Assembly (NCBI RefSeq): GCF_001705665.1
Contig: NZ_MDHA01000032.1
Coordinates: 62,001 to 126,000, forward strand
Source of the DNA: Thioclava sp. SK-1
GTDB taxonomy: Bacteria > Pseudomonadota > Alphaproteobacteria > Rhodobacterales > Rhodobacteraceae
Length of the DNA stretch: 64,000 nt
Reading direction: 5' to 3'
The notes under the pieces were generated by a model, which was given only the letters and a program-made list of their open reading frames with translations, had not been told where the DNA came from and made no database searches. Shown one piece after another: positions 28,295 to 37,168 of the stretch. The position numbers and the translations under genes are program-made. How positions within the stretch are numbered: the first letter of the stretch is position 1; each line of letters starts with the position of its first letter.

Positions 28295-29169
28295 TGTGTG
28301 GGCAGGTCCGACATTACATAGGTCTTGGCGTTACGTTTTGGCGGACCCTTGGGTTGAGCCGGTTTTGGGGCAGTTTTTGGTGGGTTCAACGCATCGGTCA
28401 CCCACCAGTTCAGCGTCGCATCACAACCATCGCCCCCTTTAGAAAGTTCCCTAACAGTGGGTTTCTGGGTTTCGCAATAGCGCGCGCCCTTCGGGCAGTT
28501 CAAACGCACGTGAAAATGCGTGTTATGCCCCCAATAGGGACGAATCTTTTGCAGCCATTTCCTGTCGTTGCGCGGGGTCGAGTTGCACATATCAATCTTC
28601 ACAGCGGCTGCGACGAAAATCCGATCAACCCGATCATCCATCGCGGCGGCGCGCAAAATCTGTTTATGGGCCTCGGTCCAATTGCTGTTGGTGCGGCGTT
28701 GATCACCACTGCGCACAGAGATAGAGGAGATAGCCTCACGTTGCTGGCGACTTAGCGTCAATGATTTCGGCGGCAGCATCCAGATATCGGCGTCCAAACC
28801 GGTTTGATGGCTGGCATGCCCCCCTGTCATCGGCCCCCCGCGTGGTTGCGCAATATCCCCCACATACAGCCCTTTCCAGCCGGGCTGACGGGCGGCGAAA
28901 CGCGACAGATCTTGTAGAAAGCCTAGCATTTCGGGCTGGCCCCAGTTGCGGTTGCGTGACAGGCGCATCGCCTGCCATGTCGCTCCGGTTTCAGGCATTT
29001 GCAGCAGACCGGCGGCACATCCGCGGGAATAAAAGCCAATTGGCTGTGGCGCGTGGGCGGAGGGCTGAGATTTGGCGCCAAAAAGCTGCCGTGCCAGGGG
29101 CTCTGCCCCGGCGGGCAGGGCCGTCAGTGCAATCAATGACAGGGCAATAAGGTGGGAACGAAACGTCAT
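28261..29169 (-). CDS. mepA: Penicillin-insensitive murein endopeptidase
   Basis: Periplasmic LAS-family metallopeptidase that cuts D-Ala-mDAP cross-links in peptidoglycan. The product has 302 residues with a signal peptide ([22 protein letters not shown]). Zinc and catalytic residues are in [15 protein letters not shown] and in [14 protein letters not shown]. Cysteines near [18 protein letters not shown] and CPKGARYCE probably form disulfides, as in MepA. It overlaps the transporter gene upstream by 4 bp and the phytase-like gene downstream by 34 bp, suggesting one operon. Confidence 0.95.
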   Translation of the reverse strand: MTFRSHLIALSLIALTALPAGAEPLARQLFGAKSQPSAHAPQPIGFYSRGCAAGLLQMPETGATWQAMRLSRNRNWGQPEMLGFLQDLSRFAARQPGWKGLYVGDIAQPRGGPMTGGHASHQTGLDADIWMLPPKSLTLSRQQREAISSISVRSGDQRRTNSNWTEAHKQILRAAAMDDRVDRIFVAAAVKIDMCNSTPRNDRKWLQKIRPYWGHNTHFHVRLNCPKGARYCETQKPTVRELSKGGDGCDATLNWWVTDALNPPKTAPKPAQPKGPPKRNAKTYVMSDLPTQCRSVLSANSP

Positions 29170-30512
29170 AAAATATCCTTCACGCCTTTGGGGGCGGTTT
29201 TCACAAAGCCCAGAAGGCCTAGGCTGAGCATGAATAGCACGATTACAGGAATCATCCCTAATGATTGCACACCTGTGATATCTGTCACCACCGCAATGGA
29301 TAAGGGGGCGATAAAGGCAGTCGCTTTACCAGACAGGGCGTAAAGGCCGAAATGTTCGGTCATTTTCGCCGGCTCCGCCTGAGACACCATCATCACGCGG
29401 CTGGCCGATTGTAAGGTACCACCACACGCCCCGATAAAGGCGCCAAAGACAAAAAAGGCGATGTCAGGCAGCGAAGATCCCGGCGCGACTGTGATCCCCA
29501 GAACATGTGTGCGATTGATCGTGATGATGCCCAAGACCACAGCGATTAAAATAACAACGCTGATCGTGACCACAGATTTGGAGCCAAACCGGTCATCAGC
29601 ACGCCCCCCAAGCCATGCAAAGACGGCCCCGGCGATGATCGTCAGCAGGCCGAATACTCCGATTTGCGTAATCGACCAGCCCAACACGCCCGCCGCATAC
29701 AGCCCGCCAAAGGTGTAAATCCCATTGAGCGCATCGCGGTAGCACATAGATGACAGCAAAAACGCGCTGAGGCTGCGCTGCGCAGGCAGGGTTTTCAGCG
29801 TCGCGCGCAGCTCGGGCCAGGCCAATCGGGCGGCGGCACGCACCGGGATCGCGTCGGGGCGGCGCGTTTCTTTAACCCAAGCGAAGAATGGGATCATGAA
29901 GACGGCAAACCACAGGGCTGTCAGCGGGCCAACAATCCGCGTGTCTTCGCGGGTGGCCACATCCAAACCAAACTGCACCGGCAGTCCGATCAATGTGCGC
30001 CCGTTGTCCGGGTTCACCTGAAACAGCGTCAACATGATTAACAACAAGATCAGCCCGCCGACATATCCGAACGCCCATCCAGAGCCGGAAATTCGTCCCA
30101 GCTCATTCCTTGGGGCAAGGTCGGGCAACATCGCATTGGTGAATGTCGTCGCAAATTCCATGCCGATCAGGCCGACGGCAAAGCTACCCATGATCAGCAG
30201 CAGCGAATAGCCTTCAGGGTTGGCGAACCATAGCCCTGCGGCCCCGACTATATACAGCACAGAAAACAGAGCAACAAAGGGGATGCGCCGCCCGGATCGA
30301 TCAGCGATTGCGCCCAGGAACGGGGAGGCAAGGGCGATGATTATCCCGGCAATGCCAACGCCATATCCCCAAACGGCCTGCGCGCTGGATCCATCGCCCA
30401 GAAGGTCCGTCATGAAAGGCGCAAAAATAAATGTCAAAAGCAATGTATTGTAGGGTTGGCTTGCCCAATCGAAAAAGAACCAGCCCCAAATTTTCTTGCG
30501 TGAATTTGTCAT
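29166..30512 (-). CDS. MFS transporter, UMF1 / Atg22-like family
   Basis: Membrane transporter of 448 residues with about 12 helices. The N-terminus KKIWGWFFFDWASQPYNTLLLTFIF is the signature of the UMF1 (vacuole effluxer Atg22-like) family; a cytoplasmic loop has GAIADRSGRR and a second repeat GGRADDRFGSKS. The substrate is unknown. The ATG at 30512 has AGGGG 8 nt upstream; the frame extends another 52 codons upstream but without a ribosome site, and into the thioesterase 3' region. Its stop overlaps the mepA start (ATGA). Confidence 0.88.
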   Translation of the reverse strand: MTNSRKKIWGWFFFDWASQPYNTLLLTFIFAPFMTDLLGDGSSAQAVWGYGVGIAGIIIALASPFLGAIADRSGRRIPFVALFSVLYIVGAAGLWFANPEGYSLLLIMGSFAVGLIGMEFATTFTNAMLPDLAPRNELGRISGSGWAFGYVGGLILLLIMLTLFQVNPDNGRTLIGLPVQFGLDVATREDTRIVGPLTALWFAVFMIPFFAWVKETRRPDAIPVRAAARLAWPELRATLKTLPAQRSLSAFLLSSMCYRDALNGIYTFGGLYAAGVLGWSITQIGVFGLLTIIAGAVFAWLGGRADDRFGSKSVVTISVVILIAVVLGIITINRTHVLGITVAPGSSLPDIAFFVFGAFIGACGGTLQSASRVMMVSQAEPAKMTEHFGLYALSGKATAFIAPLSIAVVTDITGVQSLGMIPVIVLFMLSLGLLGFVKTAPKGVKDIL

Positions 30513-30582
30513 TAATTTGCCCCTTAATCGCAGGGGGATAAGGCCTGAAAACACGCGCTGAGGCAAGCAGTTCTGAAGGGCG

Positions 30583-31113
30583 TTACATTTCTGGCGGCCA
30601 AGGGCGCAGCGCATCTGCGGCCACCCAAGCCTGAACCCAATCTGGCAGCGCGGGGGAAGGGCGTTCAAGCCCCATTTCCGCCATCACATTAGCGGGTGCG
30701 ACGATGCCCGCCTTGGAGGTCACCGCACCACGGATCAAAATATGCGAGGTGCAGACGTCATTGCGCCACATGGACTGTTCCATATAGATCCAACGATCAT
30801 CCCAGCCGATACAGCGGCTGCGCATGGCAAAGCGTTGAAACATCGTAACACGTTTACGGTAGCGGGTGGTGTTTCCGGCGACGACAATGCCCCACCCGCG
30901 TCTGGCCAGCACAGATTGTAATCCGGTGCGCAGTGCCAAAGGCACGCGGCCCAGATCAAACAGGGTCAAGATGCGGCCGTTGTTCAGCTCTTGCCATGGA
31001 TCGATATCCCAGGGCCAGCAGATATGGTGGCTTATATGTGTGTCCAGGACCTTCAATGAAGGTTGGGATTTCGCGCGCAAAGCTGCCTTTAACAGCCGGA
31101 TATAGGGATACAT
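30583..31113 (-). CDS. Acyl-CoA thioesterase-like (hotdog fold) protein
   Basis: 176-residue protein of the hotdog thioesterase superfamily, THEM6-like. The core is HHICWPWDIDPWQELNNGRILTLFDLGR, where DIDPWQELNN matches the 4HBT active-site helix (D-x-N/D-x-H-x-N region, here with Gln-Glu rather than the usual His). It also contains NTTRYRKRVTMFQRF, typical of the family. Substrate unknown. GGAG precedes the ATG by 6 nt. It is divergent from yggT across about 220 bp with no feature I can call. Confidence 0.8.
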   Translation of the reverse strand: MYPYIRLLKAALRAKSQPSLKVLDTHISHHICWPWDIDPWQELNNGRILTLFDLGRVPLALRTGLQSVLARRGWGIVVAGNTTRYRKRVTMFQRFAMRSRCIGWDDRWIYMEQSMWRNDVCTSHILIRGAVTSKAGIVAPANVMAEMGLERPSPALPDWVQAWVAADALRPWPPEM

Positions 31114-31334
31114 CGTATTCTCCGAAAGCCGTGCCGATTTGTTGACCTTTGCGTCAGTTAACCTGTCTGCCTAAGCCGTCAACCCAAACGTGGCGTTCAC
31201 ATCCGCAGGGTTTGCACGGTTAACGCCTGTGTGAAAGGTTGCATGGCCCGCGGCGCTGACTTACCTAGTGATGCAAGTTTTATAACAGGCGCTTTGCGCC
31301 GATCTGGCTGAAGCTAACGGATAGGAAAACACGC

Positions 31335-31628
31335 ATGGTCACGCTTTTTCAGGCGCTTAACATCATTTTGGATGTGGTCTGGTTCGTTATGATTGCTCAT
31401 ATTATCATGAGTTGGTTGATCAACTTCAACGTTCTGAACCTGCGTCAGCCTATTGTTGGCCAGATCTGGTATGGTTTGAACAACTTGTTAGAGCCGATTT
31501 ATCAGCCGATCCGCCGTATCTTGCCACAAACTGGCGGGTTGGATCTGGCGCCATTGGTCGCCTTTATCATCTTGATGATCTTGCAACGTGCTTTGATCAA
31601 TAATGCAGGCTTCTTCTACGGATATTGA
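31335..31628 (+). CDS. YggT family membrane protein
   Basis: Small integral membrane protein, 97 residues, of the YggT family, function unclear (linked to osmotic/ion balance and division-associated contexts in other bacteria). Two membrane segments flank the conserved LRQPIVGQIWYGLNNLLEPIYQPIRRILPQTGGLDLAPLV block. AGGA upstream of the ATG at 31335. It stands 3 nt before recQ, so the two are probably co-transcribed. Confidence 0.92.
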   Translation: MVTLFQALNIILDVVWFVMIAHIIMSWLINFNVLNLRQPIVGQIWYGLNNLLEPIYQPIRRILPQTGGLDLAPLVAFIILMILQRALINNAGFFYGY

Positions 31629-31631
31629 TCC

Positions 31632-33716
31632 ATGACCGCCGCTGCCCCCACAGATGAGCCACCGGTGCATGATCCTCAGGAGGTTCTGGCGCGGGTCTTT
31701 GGTTTTCATGCCTTTCGCCCGGGACAAGAGACGATCGTGCAGTCCGTCATTGATGGGCGTAATACGCTGGCGATCATGCCTACGGGTGGCGGAAAATCAC
31801 TTTGCTATCAGCTGCCAGCATTGTGCCGGCCCGGGCTGACGGTGGTTATCTCGCCCTTGATCGCGCTGATGCGTGATCAGGTGCGGGCGCTGAAACAAGC
31901 CGGGGTTGAGGCGGGGGCGTTGACCTCCGGCAATACCGATGAGGAAACCGAAGAGGTCTTTGCGGCGATTGATGCGGGGCGCCTGAAGCTGTTGTATATG
32001 GCGCCAGAGCGGCTTGCCTCGGGGGCGGCGGTCCATTTACTGCGCCGTGCGGGCGTCAATCTGATTGCGGTAGATGAGGCACATTGCGTCAGCCAGTGGG
32101 GGCATGATTTCCGTCCCGATTATCTGCGCATCGGAGAATTGCGGCAGACACTGGGCGTGCCATTGGCAGCCTTCACCGCAACGGCGGATGAAGAAACGCA
32201 GGCCGAAATGGTCACCCGCTTGTTCGCAGGCGTGCAGCCGTCCACCTTTTTGCATGGGTTCGACCGCCCCAATATTCATCTCGCTTTCGCGCCGAAAAAT
32301 AGCCCCCGCGCGCAGGTGTTGAATTTCGCTGCCGCACGCAAGGGGCAATCGGGCATTGTCTATTGTGCGTCGCGGGCGAAAACCGAGAGCCTGTCCAAGG
32401 CATTGAATGATGCCGGGCATCTGGCGTGCCATTATCATGGCGGGATGGAGGCCGATGATCGCCGCCATGTCGAAGCGCGATTTCAACAAGAAGACGGTCT
32501 GATTGTGTGTGCCACTGTGGCCTTCGGAATGGGCGTTGATAAGCCTGATATCCGCTGGGTCGCACATGCGGACCTGCCCAAAAGCATCGAAGCTTATTAT
32601 CAGGAAATCGGCCGTGCAGGCCGCGATGGCGCCCCGGCTGAGACGATGACCCTTTATGGGCCAGAAGACATTCGCCTGCGCCGCACCCAAGTGGACGAGG
32701 GGCAAGCCCCGTCAGAGCGCAAAGCGGCAGATCATGGTCGCCTCAACGCACTGTTGGGCCTGGCCGAGGCGACGGGATGTCGACGTCAGCGATTGTTGTC
32801 CTACTTCGGAGAAGAGGCGCAGCCGTGCCAAAACTGCGATATTTGCGACAATCCACCGGATCTGTTCGATGCAACAGAGGTCGTGCGCATGGCGCTTTCG
32901 GCCTGTTTGCGCACGGATCAAAGCTATGGTGCGCAGCACCTTATTGAGATTTTGGTGGGCAATAGCAATGATCGGATCAAGGCACGTGGCCATGATCAAC
33001 TGCCGACCTTTGGTGTCGGACGCGCGACGCCGCGACCGCAATGGCAAGCGATTTTCCGGCAGATGATGGGGCATGATTTGTTGCGCCCAGATGCCGAGCG
33101 CCATGGTGCATTATTCATGACCGAACGCGCCCGTCCGGTCTTGCGGGGTGAAGAACCCGTGACTTTCCGCCGTGATCCAGTTCGCAACGCCAAATCCGGC
33201 CCTGTGGTGAAGGCATTGGTGTCAGAAGAGGACGCCCCCCTGATGTCCGCGCTCAAGGCAAAACGTTCCGCTTTGGCAAAGGCTGCGGGCCTGCCCGCAT
33301 ATATGATTTTTCCAGATCGCACCCTGGCCGAGATGGCCGAAGCCCGCCCGCAAAGCTTGGACCAGATGGCCCATATCAACGGCGTCGGCGCGAAGAAACT
33401 GGAAAGCTATGGCGAAGATTTTTTGGGGGTTGTCACGGGGGCGGGTGGTGTGAAAATCCATCCGGCGCGGCGCGCGTTGGCAGGCCGTGATGAGGGCGCG
33501 TTATTTGACGCGCTCCAGGCCGCACAGTTGGAATTGGCGCATGGGGATAGCGGTGTCGATCGGTATCTGAACTGCCCAAATACCATTTTGCGTAAAATCG
33601 CGGAACGCAAACCGCAGACATTGGATCAAATGTCACAGATTAGCGGCATGGGGGAGCCGAAGCTCGATCGCTTTGGCCCGAGGTTCTTGCAGATCGTGAC
33701 AGACTTCACCGGCTGA
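31632..33716 (+). CDS. recQ: ATP-dependent DNA helicase RecQ with two HRDC-like domains
   Basis: 3'-5' superfamily 2 helicase, 694 residues. Walker A MPTGGGKSLCYQ and DEAH box AVDEAHCVSQWGHDFRPDY. Helicase C domain with GVDKPDIRWVAHADLPKSIEAYYQEIGRAGRDG. Zinc cysteines in CRRQRLLSYFGEEAQPCQNCDICDNP, then the winged-helix RQC region. The C-terminus carries two HRDC-like modules, one at LAEMAEARPQSLDQMAHINGVG and one at RKIAERKPQTLDQMSQISGMG. Only 3 nt separate it from yggT. Its stop at 33716 abuts the stop of the convergent kinase gene at 33717. Confidence 0.96.
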   Translation: MTAAAPTDEPPVHDPQEVLARVFGFHAFRPGQETIVQSVIDGRNTLAIMPTGGGKSLCYQLPALCRPGLTVVISPLIALMRDQVRALKQAGVEAGALTSGNTDEETEEVFAAIDAGRLKLLYMAPERLASGAAVHLLRRAGVNLIAVDEAHCVSQWGHDFRPDYLRIGELRQTLGVPLAAFTATADEETQAEMVTRLFAGVQPSTFLHGFDRPNIHLAFAPKNSPRAQVLNFAAARKGQSGIVYCASRAKTESLSKALNDAGHLACHYHGGMEADDRRHVEARFQQEDGLIVCATVAFGMGVDKPDIRWVAHADLPKSIEAYYQEIGRAGRDGAPAETMTLYGPEDIRLRRTQVDEGQAPSERKAADHGRLNALLGLAEATGCRRQRLLSYFGEEAQPCQNCDICDNPPDLFDATEVVRMALSACLRTDQSYGAQHLIEILVGNSNDRIKARGHDQLPTFGVGRATPRPQWQAIFRQMMGHDLLRPDAERHGALFMTERARPVLRGEEPVTFRRDPVRNAKSGPVVKALVSEEDAPLMSALKAKRSALAKAAGLPAYMIFPDRTLAEMAEARPQSLDQMAHINGVGAKKLESYGEDFLGVVTGAGGVKIHPARRALAGRDEGALFDALQAAQLELAHGDSGVDRYLNCPNTILRKIAERKPQTLDQMSQISGMGEPKLDRFGPRFLQIVTDFTG

Positions 33717-35930
33717 TTACGGCTTCACCGGTCGGGCTTCTTTCGGTTGATGGGCTTGAATACGCTCGGTGATGGCCGCTTTCTTCAATGGTTTTGTCAG
33801 GTAGTGGTCGATACCACAGGCGAAAATTTCCTCGCTATCACCTGACATCGCATGGGCCGTGAGGGCACAGATCGCAACGTGCGCGTCTTTGGGCTCTTCC
33901 GCGCGAATGGCGCGGGTGGCTTCTTTTCCATCCATTTCCGGCATGGAAATATCCATGAAAATCAAATCCGGCTTTAGCTTGCGCCACAGCTCCAACGCCT
34001 CGCGACCGTTGTTTGCGAAATGCAAAGCGATATCCAAATCCTTCACCATTTTGCCAAACACAAGCTGATTGGTGCGATTGTCTTCGGCCGCCAAAACGAT
34101 CATCTGCCGATTGGCCACGGGCGCCGTAGGCCGCGCTGGGCGTGCGGCGACCTTGGGCTTAGGGCCCGACAGTTTTTGCAAGGTTTGGAACAATTCCGAC
34201 CGAAGTACCGGTTTTTGCAGACATTCGATTTGCGCCGCCTGTGCATCTTCGTCGCTGATGATATCGGTGTCACCGTTCAGCAAGACAACCGGGGTCGACA
34301 ACCCCTGCGTACGCAGCTGTTGGCACAGCGCCAGGCCATCCATATCCGGCATCTTAAAATCGGTCAGGATAACATCGAATTTGTTTGATTTTTCGATCTG
34401 TTGTAGGGCATCGGCGGCGCTGCGACACAGGGTGACTTCAAGGCCGAATGTTTCTAGCTGACGCTCCAAAATTACCCGATTGACCAAAAGGTCATCGACC
34501 ACCAATGCTGCCTTCAGCGTGATAGGGGGGGAGGTTTTCTGCGCCATCGGGTCGCCGGTTTCGGCACGCGGAACGGTGATGGCAAAACCAAAGGAAGAGC
34601 CTTTGCCAAGATCACTATCGACCCAGACGCGCCCATCCATCATTTCCACAAGCTGTTTGGTGATCGCAAGCCCCAGACCAGTGCCTTCAAAGGCGCGGTT
34701 TTCGGCACTTTCAACCTGATCAAATTCGCCAAATACTTTTTCTATATTCTCGGGCGCGATGCCGATGCCAGTGTCCTCGACCGTGACATGCAGCTCATAG
34801 GTTTCGCCGTCGCGTTCAAAGCCAACAACGCGTGCCAGAACATGGCCTTTTTTGGTGAATTTCACCGCATTGCCGATCAGGTTGGTCAGGATCTGCCGCA
34901 CACGACCGGGGTCCGCGATAAACCGTGTGGGCAAGAACAGATCATAATCCACGATCAATTTCAGGCCCCTATCGCGGGCCGAGGGCTGCAATAGAACCAT
35001 AATTTCATGCAAACAGCGTTCCAGATCAAAGATTTCTGGATATAGCTTCAATCGTTCGGCTTCGATTTTGGAGTAATCTAGGACGTCGTTGATGATTGTC
35101 AGCAAAGCCTCACCAGAGGAACGAATGGTTTCCGCGTAAAGCCGTTGTTCTTCTGTCAGATCCGTCTCGGCCAACAGCTCTGACATGCCGACAACACCGT
35201 TCATAGGTGTGCGGATTTCATGGCTCATGTTGGCAAGGAAGGCCGATTTCGCACGGTTTGCAGCCTCTGCACGGCTGCGGGCTTCTTGCAATTCGGCCTC
35301 ATGCTCCACGATATCAGTGACATCACGCACCACTGTCACCAAATCGCCGCTGTCCCCCCAACGATTTAAAATCCGGATATAGCGGCCCTTGGCGGTTTTC
35401 ATCGTCACTGGGTCAATTTTATCGCGGCGGATCATTTCCAGCATCTCTTGATGCCAATCCAGCGGGTCGCGGCCTTCCAGATCGATCATTTGATGTTTCG
35501 CCACGATTTTTAAAACCGCATCATAAGTGACACCGGTTGTCACAGCAATTTCGCCACGAAAGAACTCCATATAGGATTCATTCGCCGCGACCAGCCGCAG
35601 ATCACTGTCATAAACCGCAAACCCATCCGGCAGCGTTTCCAACGCATCCCATAGCCGGCGCTGCGCAATCAAGGCGACGGAATGCGCGCGCTCCAGATCG
35701 ACGCGCACGCGGCTATTCTCCCCTTTCAGGGACGCGGCCTCTGTCAGGGCGCGCTGCAAACCATCGCGTTGCTCTAAGATCTGATTGGACAGGGAGCGCG
35801 CATGCAATGACAGTTTCTGGTTCGCGGAAAACAATTCCCGTTTCTTCTGGTCAAGCAAGCGCTCTGCGGCCAGCCGTGCACGCCGTTCTTGGGCCAGCTT
35901 ATCAGCAATGGAGCTGGTGCGGGTCGGCAT
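33717..35930 (-). CDS. Cytoplasmic hybrid sensor histidine kinase (PAS-HisKA-HATPase-REC-REC)
   Basis: 737-residue hybrid kinase without membrane helices. In order: coiled coil (about 15-90), PAS domain (about 95-205, [22 protein letters not shown]), HisKA with H237 in [12 protein letters not shown], HATPase ([37 protein letters not shown]), then receiver 1 with D524 in [12 protein letters not shown] and receiver 2 with D660 in [13 protein letters not shown]. An HPt domain is not seen, so output needs another protein. The input signal is unknown. The ATG at 35930 has AAGGA upstream; 35948 is an alternative. It is convergent with recQ with no spacer, so no room for a terminator exists. Confidence 0.93.
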   Translation of the reverse strand: MPTRTSSIADKLAQERRARLAAERLLDQKKRELFSANQKLSLHARSLSNQILEQRDGLQRALTEAASLKGENSRVRVDLERAHSVALIAQRRLWDALETLPDGFAVYDSDLRLVAANESYMEFFRGEIAVTTGVTYDAVLKIVAKHQMIDLEGRDPLDWHQEMLEMIRRDKIDPVTMKTAKGRYIRILNRWGDSGDLVTVVRDVTDIVEHEAELQEARSRAEAANRAKSAFLANMSHEIRTPMNGVVGMSELLAETDLTEEQRLYAETIRSSGEALLTIINDVLDYSKIEAERLKLYPEIFDLERCLHEIMVLLQPSARDRGLKLIVDYDLFLPTRFIADPGRVRQILTNLIGNAVKFTKKGHVLARVVGFERDGETYELHVTVEDTGIGIAPENIEKVFGEFDQVESAENRAFEGTGLGLAITKQLVEMMDGRVWVDSDLGKGSSFGFAITVPRAETGDPMAQKTSPPITLKAALVVDDLLVNRVILERQLETFGLEVTLCRSAADALQQIEKSNKFDVILTDFKMPDMDGLALCQQLRTQGLSTPVVLLNGDTDIISDEDAQAAQIECLQKPVLRSELFQTLQKLSGPKPKVAARPARPTAPVANRQMIVLAAEDNRTNQLVFGKMVKDLDIALHFANNGREALELWRKLKPDLIFMDISMPEMDGKEATRAIRAEEPKDAHVAICALTAHAMSGDSEEIFACGIDHYLTKPLKKAAITERIQAHQPKEARPVKP

Positions 35931-36099
35931 GAGTCTTGATTCCTTCATCGTGGATATTCAAGTTCTGACGCGATCGCGTGAATTTATACTTAAAATCGCC
36001 GCGCCTCTGCGACCTTTGTTGTAGATGTTCTTTAAATAAATCCGCGACTTGCAGATCAACCTTAGGTTGATTCTCGACCAACAGGTTATGGATGAAAGA

Positions 36100-36273
36100 T
36101 CATCCTTGCGGCTGTGGTGGTGGTTTTGCGTATGGGCCGTGACCGCGGGGCGCCGGCGCCGGCGGGCGGCACCAGATCGGCTGTAGCGTCTGTGATGGCG
36201 GAAGCAAATGCGCCAGCAGTGTATCAACCGCTGGCGCTTTGACCCATGTCAGGGTCACTGTTGGTCGGGTCAT
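36100..36273 (-). CDS. Small proline-rich hypothetical ORF
   Basis: Possible 57-residue protein starting MTRPTVTLTWVKAPAVDTLLAHLLPP, rich in Pro, with a Pro/Gly-rich tail. AAGGA lies 7 nt before the ATG at 36273, a good ribosome site. The start is the inner Met, not the Met ten codons upstream. No homologue is recognised. It sits in the 408-bp gap 35931-36338 between the kinase and phosphatase genes; nothing else is seen there. Confidence 0.35.
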   Translation of the reverse strand: MTRPTVTLTWVKAPAVDTLLAHLLPPSQTLQPIWCRPPAPAPRGHGPYAKPPPQPQG

Positions 36274-36338
36274 CGCGCTGTCCTTATATGTTGTAGCCAA
36301 CACATTACGCGAAACCCGTTGCGGATGTCTGAATGCGG

Positions 36339-37085
36339 TTAGGTTTCTTCTGTTGGTTGCAGGGGCACGCGGCCTTGCGCGGTCAACAAAAATACATCGC
36401 GGCCTTCGATGACAACGGCTGACACCGGGCCGCCATAGCCTGCGCTGGAATCAAGGTTCAGGCGGTGGCCGTAATGAGTTACATCGTCTAGCGCGGTATG
36501 ACCGTGCACGATCAGCCACTGATGTGGGCCGGGATGCTCCAGCCAGCCTTTGCGAATCCAAAGTAGATCGTCTTCGATTTGCTCGCCCAATTTTACCCCG
36601 GGTTTGATGCCCGCATGCACAAACAGCAAATCGCCATGCAGGAAATAACTGGGGCGCGCGGCCAGCCAGGCGCGATGTGATGCAGGGATCTTTTGCATCG
36701 CTTCAACATGGACCTCGCCGTGCTCACGCTCTTCTGCGTTTTCGACACCGTAAGAGGCCAACGTAGTGTTCCCGCCCAAACGTGGGTGGATCCAGTTCAG
36801 GTCGGTGCGCAGCCGCATGTCATGGTCATAGGGGTCGTCCATGAACATAGAGAACATGCGGTCATGATTGCCCTTCAGCACAATCCAGTTTTTGCCACTG
36901 GCCATGCCTTGCATCAAATATTCGATTGTGCCGCTGCTGTCTGGTCCGCGGTCCACCATGTCCCCAACATGAACCACAGGCACGTTCGCACCATCATATG
37001 CGGCCTGATCTGCCGCGATCAACGCATGTGCCTGTTTCAGCTTGTCGGTATGGCCGTGAATGTCTCCGATCGCATATGCGCGCAT
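36339..37085 (-). CDS. Metallophosphoesterase (PPP-type serine/threonine phosphatase fold)
   Basis: Calcineurin-like phosphatase of 248 residues. Metal-binding motifs are MRAYAIGDIHGH (residues 1-12), VHVGDMVDRGPDSSG (about 42-56), LKGNHDRMF (about 80) and LIVHGHTALDDV plus a second His in FVHAGIKPG. This is the PPP order and resembles bacterial protein phosphatase or ApaH-like enzymes; substrate is open. Start 37085 follows AAGGACAGACC; the 12-codon-longer frame is rejected. It lies behind serA and its terminator. Confidence 0.88.
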   Translation of the reverse strand: MRAYAIGDIHGHTDKLKQAHALIAADQAAYDGANVPVVHVGDMVDRGPDSSGTIEYLMQGMASGKNWIVLKGNHDRMFSMFMDDPYDHDMRLRTDLNWIHPRLGGNTTLASYGVENAEEREHGEVHVEAMQKIPASHRAWLAARPSYFLHGDLLFVHAGIKPGVKLGEQIEDDLLWIRKGWLEHPGPHQWLIVHGHTALDDVTHYGHRLNLDSSAGYGGPVSAVVIEGRDVFLLTAQGRVPLQPTEET

Positions 37086-37118
37086 GGTCTGTCCTTGTGA
37101 AAGCGTCGTTACAAATGG

Positions 37119-37147
37119 CAAAGGCCCCCACCAATGGCAGGGGCCTT
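37119..37147 (-). terminator. Terminator of serA
   Basis: 8-bp stem aaggcccc (37121-37128) with ggggcctt (37140-37147) and an 11-nt loop, downstream of the serA stop on the minus strand and followed by a short TTTGCC. Modest U-run, so efficiency is uncertain. Confidence 0.65.
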
Positions 37148-37168
37148 CAGCTTACTGATTTAACCGGC

